The position numbers and the translations under genes were made by a program. DNA of 64,000 bases, from contig OX457030.1 in NCBI GenBank assembly GCA_949752745.1, forward strand, positions 72,372,686-72,436,685, read 5' to 3'. Positions 11,215 through 20,937 of this stretch are shown here, piece after piece. This stretch comes from Protula sp. h YS-2021. Taxonomy: Eukaryota > Annelida > Polychaeta > Sabellida > Serpulidae. The notes beneath the pieces are model-generated. The model was given only the letters and a program-made list of their open reading frames with translations. It was not told where the DNA came from and searched no databases. Position 1 is the first letter of the stretch. Each line of letters begins with the position of its first letter.

Positions 11215-12250
11215 TGTAAATCCCGAAATTTTATTGCTCTGTACCACCGAGTGCCAGCTCGTTGCATAAGAAATCGTTATGCAAGCACCCTGTGAGAGTC
11301 GAACCCACACTAGCAAACACCAAAAATTGTAGAAGAAATACACCGTTAGGATGAATTAGAGGCCACTGCACACCAAACATAAGAGTACAGACTCATATCA
11401 CAAACTTTCAATCGACACCTATTAATTTTTTCCTTTTGCAAAGAAACACACAATGTCTACCCGACTGAATCCATTTTTCACCAATAACTTTTTTTTCTTA
11501 CCCCCCCCCCCCGACAACTCTTTCACAAAGTTTTATTTGAATAAGTTTGTACTATTTACAGAATAACAATACCTTGCACCTCATATAAATGTATCCCTTG
11601 TTCCCTGTAGTCGGTCCAATATTTGAAGGGTAGGGGGGTACGTAACTTAAATTGTGCGTTTTTCATTCCTCTTTTTATATAAGTTTAGGCTTAGGTGTTT
11701 TCTCTGGCTCTAGACGCTGGTCAGGAAGGAGGCTCTATTGTACGTCCTCCTTTGCGGTTCCCGATGGTGGTCGCTGAAAACGTTTCACTGTACGTGCTAT
11801 TTATCCCGGTTTTCAAGTTGGTCATCACAAGTTTTAATGTACGTTATTTTTTATCCGCGTTTAGATCAAGACAGGCAGGTTTCGCCGTACGTTTTTATCC
11901 GAAAATGGAAGGTGGTCACTACAAAGCGGTTTAACTTGGCATCATTTTATCGCTATCCTGAAGGCGGCAGTTAAAAATAGGTTTACCGAAATATTTTCTT
12001 GCTGAGCTTTACTTCCCCCCCCCCCAACAGAAAATATCTAATATAGGTACGACTCTAAATGCAACTCTAAAGGCACTAAGTGTAGTTATAGTCATCATGT
12101 ATACCTTGTCTTTGCACATTCCCATATGCCAAAAAGCAATGGAAAGACAATCTTCACAACTGTGAAATACATGACTCACCTCAGTGAGAGAAGGGGAAGC
12201 TTTTTTTGTGTCACAATAGTGTACTGCTTGTCATAACACAATATGTTAGA
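11213..12250. other. unrecognised DNA containing one copy of a dispersed repeat
   Basis: Positions 11500-11660 (poly-C, TTTCACAAAGTTTTATTTG, then CATATAAATGTATC and GTACGTAACTT) are similar to 58435-58575. About 11.72-11.96 kb contains four loosely repeated GTACGT-centred segments roughly 46-55 bp apart. A C-run lies at about 12015-12024. No exon is supported. Confidence 0.4.
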
Positions 12251-12279
12251 TGACCCACTTTGTTGACATAAATTTCTTT

Positions 12280-12735
12280 AAATATGGTTGCCCTAGACCT
12301 TTACCTGCATACCAGTTTTTGCACGGCTGCCCTTTTGTGGAATATTTCACACCAGCCCACACGTTGTCAGACTGAGGACTATATCCGTTGAAAATTACAT
12401 TAACAAAGTCGTTCTAAATTCTACTTCGCGCATGCGCAACGAATAATTCATACTATGCACAATGTACACTGATATCTCTACTATACAATATCCTACAAAT
12501 GTACGTTCTATAATCCCTTACCTGAGGTCCGGGTACCTACTATCTGATCGTCCCTCAGCCCCATACACATTTTGCAGTATATAGAAAGTTTGAATATTTT
12601 TGCCAATTTTTGCCAATTGCGCGAAGAAGGGTATGCGCAAAATAATATCTCTTCTTTCTTTAAATATGGTTGCCTTAGATCTTTACCTGCATAGCAGTTT
12701 TTTGCACGCCTGCCCTTTTCTGGCATATTTCACAT
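12280..12735. repeat. direct repeat pair of about 75 bp
   Basis: AATATGGTTGCCCTAGACC.. at about 12281-12350 recurs as AATATGGTTGCCTTAGATC.. at about 12663-12735. Both continue through CTTTACCTGCATA, CAGTTTTTGCACG and TGCCCTTTT to ATATTTCACA. The sequence between them is unique. Confidence 0.75.
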
Positions 12736-12739
12736 TGAT

Positions 12740-13420
12740 ACATACATGTAATGTTCACTTGGTCTTTATGAATTAGCCAGTAAATGAAACGTCTCAATGC
12801 TGTTAACTTATATCTTTTAATCATAAATCATAAACGAAAGACTTTATCTGTAAAAAAGAAAACATTTGGTTGCGTGAACATATTCCAAGTATAATACAAT
12901 AATTTCATGATGTGATATTCCAAAATAAATATAAAATGCTGTCAAAATATATATTAAATATTCAACTGAAACATTCAAAACCTGCTACATTTTGCCTTAA
13001 GAAAAATTCATAACCGCATATTTTTCAACCTTGCACCAATTCTTCCTTCCTATTTCAATATTTTTCAAAAATGACCTGACGCTGTACATCTACATTTGAT
13101 GGTCTTTTTATGCCTGCGACATAAAATGTACGGAGGTAACGCGCGAAAAAAAGTGCACTATACATATTTTCTTCCTGTAAGATTTGGTTTGCTTCTGATA
13201 AATAGTAACAGTGATATCGCGCGAACAAGAAAGTGTGGACAGACAGACAGACGGACAAGTTCATAATTATATCCCTCCCTTACACCGGCAATAACGACAC
13301 TTGATAATGCTACAATTAAAAGAACTAGACTGGCCAGTGTTTTTGTTAAAACAAAAACGGATATGTCTCCCCCGCCTCCCAATCAATCACGTGGAAAGAA
13401 TACCTTGCTTAAAAGTACAA
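12740..13420. other. unrecognised AT-rich DNA with a short GACA/GACG tract
   Basis: No gene is seen. A GGACAGACAGACAGACGGAC tract at about 13237-13256 resembles the microsatellite of pearl-like elements, but no clear hairpin follows it. Confidence 0.4.
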
Positions 13421-13426
13421 CATTGG

Positions 13427-14310
13427 CAAGTCCAAAAAAATGAAAAAATCGCTAAAAATACATTTTTACAGAAAACGAATGAAGAAAACTTCGCAGTAAA
13501 CATTTCCACCACATATGGGTTCTTCTTGCCATGTTTCAGCCTAATGGAACAAACTGTTTCGGAGATATCGCAACAATATGGCCCAAAAAGTTAAATTCAA
13601 AAATTTAAAAAATCGCAAAAATACATTTTCAACGAAAATGAAGACAAACTTTGCAGCAAACATTTGCACTATATGGGGATTCTTTTTACCACGTTTCAGC
13701 CTAATCCAGCAAACTGTTTCGGAGATATCGCAACAATATGGCCAAAAAAGTTAAAAATCAAAAATTAAAAAATTCGCCAAAAATACATTTTCAACTGAAA
13801 TGAAAAAAACTTCATTTACACTTTTTGCGAGTTCTTCTTGCCAAGTTTCAGCCTAATCCAACAAACCGTTTCGAAAATATCTCAACAATATGGCCAAAAA
13901 AGTTCAAAATCAAAAATTAAAAAATTCGCCAAAAATATATTTTCAGCAGAAATGAGAAAAACTTTGCAGTAAACATTTGCACTATATGTGGGTTCTTCTT
14001 GTGACATTTCAGCCTTATCTAACGAACTGTTTTGGAGATATAGCCTGCCAAAGTGAAAAAAATGCACGAAAACCCCTCCTATGTTCAAAAAATTTGCCCA
14101 AAATAGAATTTTTGAAGAAAGGAAAAAAATAACACAGGCATCATCTAGACATGTACCCAAATATGTATATATGTTTTGTAAAAAAATGACTCATTAATTT
14201 CATAAGAACTCACTGCGGACAGACGGACGGACGGACGGACGGACGGACAAAGGGACGGACGGACACACCAAATGCTATATATGGCTCCCTTAGGTGGAAA
14301 CATATAATTA
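13427..14310 (+). mobile_element. pearl-like element: four core repeats plus (GGAC)n
   Basis: Four copies of a core repeat of about 150-163 bp are aligned on GTTTCGGAGATATCGCAACA at about 13556, 13719, 13869 (diverged) and 14028 (diverged). Each also carries a CCAAGTTTCAGCCTAATCC-type segment and a CGCCAAAAATACATTTTCAA-type segment. A (GGAC)n microsatellite of about eight units follows at 14217-14270, then a GGCTC..GAGCC weak stem. One to four tandem cores of about 160 bp, an ACGG-type microsatellite and a 3' region are the published architecture of bivalve pearl elements, now grouped with Helentron-associated elements. No replicase or helicase is encoded, so it would be non-autonomous. Confidence 0.6.
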
Positions 14311-14439
14311 CAGCTGAGCCACTGTCCTTAGCCAAATATATAGCTCATATACAATATACAGCTCATATACAATAAATATCTTTATTAGTCTATATACTAG
14401 CTATATCTCAAATATCTTAGCAATTGCGAAAGAATTGCA

Positions 14440-14549
14440 GGCTAGAGAATGTTCACAAACCAAATGTTAACGAACGGACGGACAAACGGACAGACGGAGG
14501 GACACGATGATAGCATTAGCCCTTTGCCATTTTATGGCTGAGGGCTAAA
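14440..14549 (+). mobile_element. second pearl-like 3' terminus
   Basis: CGGACGGACAAACGGACAGACGG-like sequence (about 14473-14497) is followed by a 7-bp perfect stem: TAGCCCT (14517-14523) with AGGGCTA (14541-14547), then A-rich DNA. The core repeats of this copy are not obvious. It may be an independent truncated element directly behind the previous one. Confidence 0.45.
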
Positions 14550-15640
14550 AACTACACATGTATCCAAATATTGTCGCACCTATTGTAGAGTTAACGGTTT
14601 TTACTATGAAGCCCTCAGGGTCAATGCCAGACTTGCAGTAGAACTCGGCAGCTTCTATAGGAGTTTTCTTGTTGAACAAACGAAAATGTTTCAATACATT
14701 TGATTTGCATGTAATAATAATTATGTTACGGTTGGTTCTCAAAGCAAATTAGACTTTTAAAAATGATTATTTCTATTGTCTGTTTTTTTTTTTTGTTTTG
14801 TTTTTTTTTCTGTTTTTTTTTTGTTTTTTTTTGGTATTAAAACATCGTAAAAAGCATCAAACAATAAAGTGGTATGAAAGAATTTAAACCCTACAACAAT
14901 ACAAGTGTGATCTTACCCGTTTGTCTTCTGTAGCAGCAATAAGCTAAAAAAAATCATCGATGGATAATTGCTTTGAAAAATCATGTTTTATGTATGGAAG
15001 TATAAGGTTTCCCATTTAGGACTTTTCGTGTTTTTTGCAATAAGAATTTTAGTAATAAAGTGCAACAAAATATGTATAACTATAATAGACAGAACATTAA
15101 AACACCTTTCTCTTAAAACACATAAACAAAAAACTTTTCTCTTAAAAACCTAAACAAAAAGACTTATGTAAAAATTGCCACATACCATCCGAGAAGCTCT
15201 AGTAAACCTAGCCATTTGTGCTTTTAAACAAATGAAGACACCGAATTAGAAAGTTTTCCGGACTTAAAAAATGCAGTGTTCATTTCGATTTGCAAGGTTA
15301 ATTAATTGTATAAATAATGCTGTTTTTAACTTCTTTTCATTATTAAACAGCTGTTTATATCTGAAACCGGAACAAGATGTAATGATTTACTGGGCACACT
15401 TGTTAAAACTATTTCGGAATTCTCCTCGGGTTTGTTTACATTTTTTACTTCTAGGGCAATGTTAGGATGGGGAAAAACTATTAAAATACCAAGTAATTCA
15501 CTCAACGGTCTTGGGTTTTATTAAGTCTAATTTCACAAGCACATTAAATACATCAATACAAAACACCGCAAAATTTTTCAAGAACAAGAAGACAGCTTAT
15601 TTGACTTACGTTTATCCTGTTAAAATCACAAAACAGCATC
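14550..15640. other. AT-rich DNA with poly-T, nothing recognised
   Basis: A T-rich low-complexity stretch lies at about 14784-14833. No supported exon, RNA gene or tandem repeat is seen in the rest. Confidence 0.45.
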
Positions 15641-15649
15641 ATAGGGGTG

Positions 15650-15880
15650 GAAGTAGTGGGGAGGTGGTATAGCTGGTGGTGTTGATGCGGCTGGTGACAG
15701 GGATGATGGCGGGGGTTAGGGTGATGTGGGGAGGTAAGGTGGTGGTGGTGCCGGTGGTAGTGGAGATGGGGGGTATGGATGTTGGCCGTGGTTTATGTGG
15801 GTAAAGGGGTGTATTTTGGGGTAAAGGTGGTGCTTGTGTTAGTGGTGGTGGATGTTGATGGTGATGGGAGGAGGGGCAGA
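15650..15880. repeat. G-rich GGTGGT/GTGATG low-complexity tract
   Basis: About 230 bp of degenerate GGT, GAT and GTG triplets on the plus strand, with few C. The corresponding open frames on both strands are compositional. The G-runs could form quadruplexes. Confidence 0.7.
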
Positions 15881-15889
15881 CAGACAGGC

Positions 15890-16392
15890 ACACCAGCTGA
15901 AAACTACATACATCGTTTTAAAGGAGATAAGTATATAACACCACAAGATTCTTTAAGGACAATAAGACAGATTACTCAACTTCAAAACGGTTAAGTTTCT
16001 TAATTTTCTTCCTCGAGATTTACAGAATTCGATGAACAAAAAAAACGCTTAGCTAAAAGCCTAACTACTAGCTCTAACCAAGACCAGCCTTCATATTTTA
16101 TAGCCCACTTGTATAACACAAAATAGTGTGTAAAATTAATAGCGTTAATTTTCGACCGGTTCTAGCAATTCAAATAACAAATGTACTATACCGATACATT
16201 CAATATTGCGTATTGCTGAGTATTCTAATATTTATCATGCTCTTTTAAGAGATATAAAACTTCAGTTTTTATGGTTTTGACGCTAAATTTATACAAAGGG
16301 CAGAATTCCACACAATTTCTCATTTTAAGGGACCATTTTGGAGAACTAGATTCCTGTATATAAACCAGTGGAACATCGACAGAGTTCTTTCT
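15890..16392. other. unrecognised AT-rich DNA
   Basis: Nothing recognisable is visible apart from a GGGGCAGACAGACAGGCAC tract at about 15873-15891. Confidence 0.4.
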
Positions 16393-16627
16393 TACAGGTA
16401 TTAAATTGTAAAGCTACAAAAATACAGCTTAAACAGAAAATTTTAAAAAATTACACGTATTGTTTGTAATGTACAAACCCTGCTGGTCTTTAGGCTTTTA
16501 TCGAATTATTTTGTTAGGCTTTGCGACTGCAGACCACGAATGCCGACATGCTGATAAAATATAACCTACGTTCTCTGCCTCAGGCAGGAGCACATAAAAA
16601 TACCCATCCCCTCCCTCAGAAACACCC

Positions 16628-17125
16628 AATGTTTGTTTGTTTGTTATTTGATTGGTTTAACGACACCGCCAACCTATTGCAGGTCATATTGTGTCATTCC
16701 TGGTAACTTTGTCGCATTTATACTTTACTAATTAAAAGTCAGTATAAGGTAAAATCTTAAGTATACTAAAACGCTAGACTTAATGGTGATCTACACATAA
16801 GAATACAGGTTAATCTCTTTTAAAAATTCTAAGACCTTATTGGAATTTACTTTTTCAAAGAGCTCTCTCATAGAGTCAACTCTATGATAACGGGGACGAA
16901 TGTGATTGAAGTCTATACAGTCTATCAAGATGTGTTTCAATGTATACCGTTCCTGACAACTTATACATTCGGGTTGTGGTTCACCTCTTAGGAGGTGTTT
17001 GTGAGTAGTGTAAGAGTGTCCTATTCTTAATCTGTGTATTACCATATCGTCGCGAAGACCATTTAGGGAGAGCAATTTGCGCCCTACCACAGGGTTAATT
17101 TGGTATAGCTTATTGTTGCAGTGAT
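16628..17125 (-). mobile_element. 5'-truncated jockey-like LINE, 3' end
   Basis: The open frame 17243-16791 ends in a region typical of the C-terminus of jockey-type reverse transcriptases. From about NKLYQINPVVG it continues with RLRIGHSYTTHKHLL, a PECISCQERYTLKHILIDC zinc-knuckle-like CxxC..H..C pattern, and a final acidic/hydrophobic tail. The first 40 or so residues of the frame do not fit, so the insertion is inferred to be 5'-truncated near 17125. Beyond the stop, on the minus strand, the 3' UTR runs to GTGTCGTTAAACC followed by a (CAAA)n-type tail at about 16630-16655. That is the usual end of such LINEs. Polymerase and endonuclease domains are absent, so this copy is dead. Confidence 0.72.
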
Positions 17126-17334
17126 AAATGAAAATAACCAAATACCCTCGCCCACTCACCCCAACTACTTCATCCTCAAACAACAAAAAATGGTTTGAAA
17201 TCACAATTGAATAATCACAAAGGCATACACAAACATTACGCACGACACAAACACAGTTTGATCAACCACAGCAAAACTACACAAAAAAATAAAAAAGCAA
17301 GAGCACTGGAATGCTGCAAATCCTCTCGCCCTTC

Positions 17335-17672
17335 GCACAATATATGAGGAGTAAATCCGATTAGGATTTGAAATGTGTGTGGTTGCTCATTCGTCGGAGT
17401 TGTGCATACAAGACTTAGATCATATAGCCTTTACAGTCGAAAAATATGCTAAGTTTCGACCTCAATTTTGGCTAAATAAATGAATAGTCGGACAAACCGA
17501 ACACCAGGTGCACAACTACAATACATGAGGAGTAAATCTGTGTAGGATTTGAAATGTGTGCGCTTACATGTTTGGAGGAGTTGTGCATACAAGACCACTA
17601 CCCAAAAGCGTAACGGACAAACGGACTGAATCCTATATCCCCTTTGCCAACAATGTTGTGCGAGGGGATAAT
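17335..17672 (+). mobile_element. pearl-like element with two core repeats
   Basis: Two copies of a core of about 181 bp are present (TATGAGGAGTAAATCCGATT at about 17342; CATGAGGAGTAAATCTGTG at about 17523), each followed by GGAGTTGTGCATACAAGAC. AACGGACAAACGGAC follows, then a perfect 8-bp stem TATCCCCT (17636-17643) with AGGGGATA (17663-17670). The architecture matches the other pearl-like elements, but the core sequence is unrelated. Confidence 0.5.
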
Positions 17673-18480
17673 AAATGCACGTGTATGTTTAACACATTTC
17701 TCTTTGAAAAGGCAACACCAGGTTAAAGTACGCAGGAGCTACTTGGGTACAGCGAAAAAATTACCCATGAACAATGACATGTCCGACTCACATACAATTT
17801 AGAAAAACAGTAAAATTACTCAAAGAATAAAAAAAAAAACAAGTAATCGCAGATATGACGAAGCTGGGCTAAATTTTGAAAAGAATCAGTTCAGTAGTTT
17901 AATAGTCCAGCGCAGCCGCTTTTCTTTTGTGTTGGAGCAGAGAAAAACACGTCCAGTAAGTTGCACAACTACACTATATTGTCTTTTACTAAGCTAAGTT
18001 TCAAAAGAATCTGTTCATTAGTTTAATAGTTTAAGTATGGTATAACTCGGGACTGTTTTATAGAATTCCCTATATCCCTCCTCATCGGAGATATTATAAA
18101 ATGTTCGGTGGTGAAAGCGCATATTGCCACGCCGGACCACTTGGTGACCTCACTCAAGGCATTCAAAAACACATTTTTTGAAATAATGTATATAATTTAT
18201 GTGTCTATTCAGGTATGTGTGCCACTGAGCACAAAGCGGGCACTGCTGCTGATTCACGATTTAAGTATGCAAAGTAAGCAACAAAGCATCATTTAACATA
18301 TAACTCACAAATACGACTTATTTAGACAACAGATACTTGAAAAACACAGTTACGGAAGAACTCTGAAAGAACATCACTTATCACCCGTATAGAATCTAAC
18401 ATAACTACAGACTGTCAGAGATCAGTAATATCAACCGCAAGAGGTACAACTAAAACAATTTTCGATCGATCAAACTTTTT
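17673..18480. other. unrecognised AT-rich DNA, possible element relic
   Basis: A loosely repeated TTTCAAAAGAATCTGTTCA..AGTTTAATAG motif occurs at about 17875-17910 and 17999-18030. A weak stem (TATCCCTCC..) follows at about 18070. It may be another decayed element of the same type. No exon is seen. Confidence 0.35.
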
Positions 18481-18544
18481 TCTTACAGGTATTAAATTGC
18501 AAAGCTACAAAAATACAGCTAAAACAGAAAATTTTAACAAGTTT

Positions 18545-18810
18545 GTCCAAGGACAAAGTCCCAGCTTACGAAAAGCAATCAGACCCAATTTCAGCGTGCA
18601 TGAGTAAGGGAATTTTCCTGAAAAATTGGGCTTCAAAAGATGAGACGGCAAAGAGCTAGCCCAATAATTAATTTAGCACCGGACCAGAACATAGACCGAT
18701 AAATGCATACAAAGATTTCTTTCCCAGAAAAATGGGAAACAGATTTTTTGTATCTCTGGTAGACTGGATAGTCTGCCATAGATACCTTCAAACAACACTC
18801 GCATTTCGGA
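18545..18810. other. unrecognised stretch before the 51-bp array
   Basis: No gene or repeat is recognised. Confidence 0.4.
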
Positions 18811-18814
18811 CCAC

Positions 18815-20258
18815 TGCGCATATTTATGTACCTTGCCTTGATGCGCGGTTCTTATTCAGACAAGTGGGCATGTTTATTTAATTTTGCGTAGATGCGCGGC
18901 TCCCATTTTGGAACAGTGCACATGTTTATTTAACTTGCGTTGATGTGCGGTTCGCATTTCTGACGAGCACCCATGTTTTTTTTACCTTTTGTGGATGTGC
19001 GGTTCTTATTTCGGATCAGTGCGCACGTTTATTTACCTTTTGTTGATGTGCGGTTCTTATTTCGGATCAATGCGCATGTTTATTTACCTTGTGTTGATGT
19101 GCGGTTCTTATTTCGGATCAGCGCGCATGTTTATTTACCTTGCGTCGATGCGCGATTCTTATTCCAGACCAATACGCATGTTTATTGTACTTGCGTTGAT
19201 GAGCGGTACTTATTTTGGACAAGTGCACAAGTTTCCATAGGTTGCCTTGATGCGCGGTTCGCATTTCGGACCAGTTTGCATGTTTATTTAACTTGCGTTG
19301 ATGCACGGTGCTTATTTTGGACGTGTGCCTATGTTTATTTAACTTGCGTTGGTGAGCAGTTCGAATTTCGGATCATTACGCATGTTTATTTAACTTGCGT
19401 TAATGCGCGGTTCGAATTTCGGACCAGTGCGCATGTTTATTTAACTTGCGTTGATGCGCAGTGCTTATTTTTGACCACTGCAAATGTTTATTTAACTTGC
19501 TTTGGAGCGTAGTTCGCATTTCGAACCACTGCGTATGTTTATTTAACGTGCGTCGATGCGCGGTTCTTATTTCAGGCCAATGCGCATATTTCTTAAACTT
19601 GAGTTGATGCGCGGTTCTTATTCTGGACCAGTGCGCATGTTTATTTAAGTTAGGGGGATGACGGTTAGCTCAGTCGGTAGAGCGTTGGCCTTGTAATCCT
19701 AGGGTCCCTGGTTCGAAACCAGCCAGGGGTGGAAAGCGGAGGATTGGCTTTCGCTCAAATTGCCTTAGCTAAACGACTGCACAACAAAATTCACCACCAC
19801 GGAATTCAAAATTAGCACAATTGAGTCTTCCGGCCATCCCTTTAAAAAAAAAACAAACAAAAAAAAAGTTGCGTTGATGCGCAGTTCTTATTTTGAATAG
19901 TGCGCATGTTATTTAAGTTGCGTTAATGGGCAGTTCGCATTTCGAAATAGTGCGCATGTTTATTTAACTTGCGTTGATGCAAGGTGCTTATTTTGGTCCA
20001 GTGTGCTTGCTTATTTAGCTTGTGTTGCTGTGCGGTTCGCATTTCGGACCAGCCCACGTTTTTTTTTAACTTGTGTTGATGCGTGGTTCGCATTTTGGAC
20101 CATTGCACATATTTATTTAACTTGTGTTGATGATCGGTACTTATTTTGGACCGGTGCAAATGTTTATTTAACTTACGCTTATCTGCGGTTCGCAATTCGG
20201 ACCAGTGTGCATGTTTATTTAATTTGCGTTGATATCCGGTTCGCATTTCGGACCAGTA
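18815..20258. repeat. 51-bp minisatellite, about 24 copies
   Basis: The unit is roughly GCGCATGTTTATTTAACTTG followed by CGTTGATGCGCGGTTCGCAT and TTCGGACCAGT. It repeats with 10-25% divergence from about 18815 to 20258, broken only by a SINE at 19652-19865. A 51-bp period preserves reading frames, which explains long open frames on both strands with a 17-residue periodicity (for example HVYLTCVDARFEFRTSA). No start, splice or domain context supports translation. Confidence 0.92.
19652..19865 (+). mobile_element. tRNA-derived SINE
   Basis: The head has a pol III A box TAGCTCAGTCGG (19666-19677) and B box GGTTCGAAACC (19710-19720). The spacing is tRNA-like, with a D-stem GCTC/GAGC and an anticodon loop CTTGTAA (TGT, threonine-like). 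The acceptor stem does not pair and the T stem has one mismatch, so it is not a functional tRNA. A body of about 110 bp follows, then an A-rich tail (about 19844-19867). It sits inside one unit of the 51-bp array. AAGTT occurs before (19647-19651) and after (19866-19870), consistent with a short target-site duplication whose right end blends into the A tail. Confidence 0.82.
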
Positions 20259-20274
20259 AATAAAAAATTCGGAC

Positions 20275-20916
20275 CCAAAAATACAAACTAAAAAAGGACA
20301 AGCCGTATGCACGACCCTTTAGGGGTGCCTCATGCCAAAAATAAATGACATCGGGTCAAAAATGTAAGAGGAGATACATTTTAAAATTTCTTTAAAAATT
20401 CGCCAAAAATTCCAAAATCACCCGATCGACTAAAAAAGCACAAGCCGTATGCATGACCGCTTAGGAAATCCTCACACCAAAAATAAATGACATCGAATCA
20501 AAATTGTAGGAGTAGATGCATTTTTTTTCAAAATTTTTGCTTAAAAAATCCCCAAAAATACAAAAAATGGTCTGATCGACTAGAAAAGCCCAAGCCGTAT
20601 GCACGACCCCTTAGGGGTGCCTCATACCAAAAATAAATGACATCGGGTCAAAAATGTAGGAGGAGATACATTTTTAATTTTTTTCTTTAAAAATTCGCCA
20701 AAAATTCAAAAATCACCCGATCAACTAGAAAAGTACAAGCCGTATGCACGACCCCTTAGGAATGCCTCACACTAAAAATAAATGACATCGGATTAAAATT
20801 GTAGGAGGAGATGCATTTTGAAACAAAGTTTACAGCGAACTAACTAACTAACTAACGGACACCACCCGCAAACCGATAGAATACCCCAGCTTACTTGTAA
20901 CGTAAGCTGGGCTAAA
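20275..20916 (+). mobile_element. pearl-like element with four core repeats
   Basis: Four core repeats of about 145 bp are anchored on AGCCGTATGCACGACC at about 20302, 20446, 20593 and 20736. Each continues with CCAAAAATAAATGACATCGG and a GTAGGAGGAGATACATTTT-type segment. ACTAACTAACTAACGGACACC follows, then a perfect 10-bp stem CCCAGCTTAC (20885-20894) with GTAAGCTGGG (20902-20911), then an A-run. It directly abuts the end of the 51-bp array. Confidence 0.6.
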
Positions 20917-20937
20917 AAATTATAGGTATTGCTTGTA

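Larger units (their letters stand above)
16393..18541. repeat. pair of direct repeats of about 65 bp flanking the LINE region
   Basis: Positions 16393-16456 and 18482-18541 share TTCTTACAGGTATTAAATTG, AAGCTACAAAAATACAGCT and AAACAGAAAATTTTAA with only a few changes. The outer coordinates given are those of the pair. The interval between them holds the LINE fragment and a pearl-like element. A trace of the adjoining motif (GTATTG.TTGTAATG) also occurs at about 20924. Confidence 0.65.

Noticed and set aside
19661..19735. Functional tRNA-Thr gene
   Set aside because: A and B boxes are good but the acceptor stem does not pair and the T stem is mismatched. The sequence continues into a SINE body with an A-rich tail.
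18973..20312. 179- and 129-codon frames in the 51-bp array as a repeat protein gene
   Set aside because: Period divisible by three explains openness on both strands; units vary without codon-position bias visible by eye.
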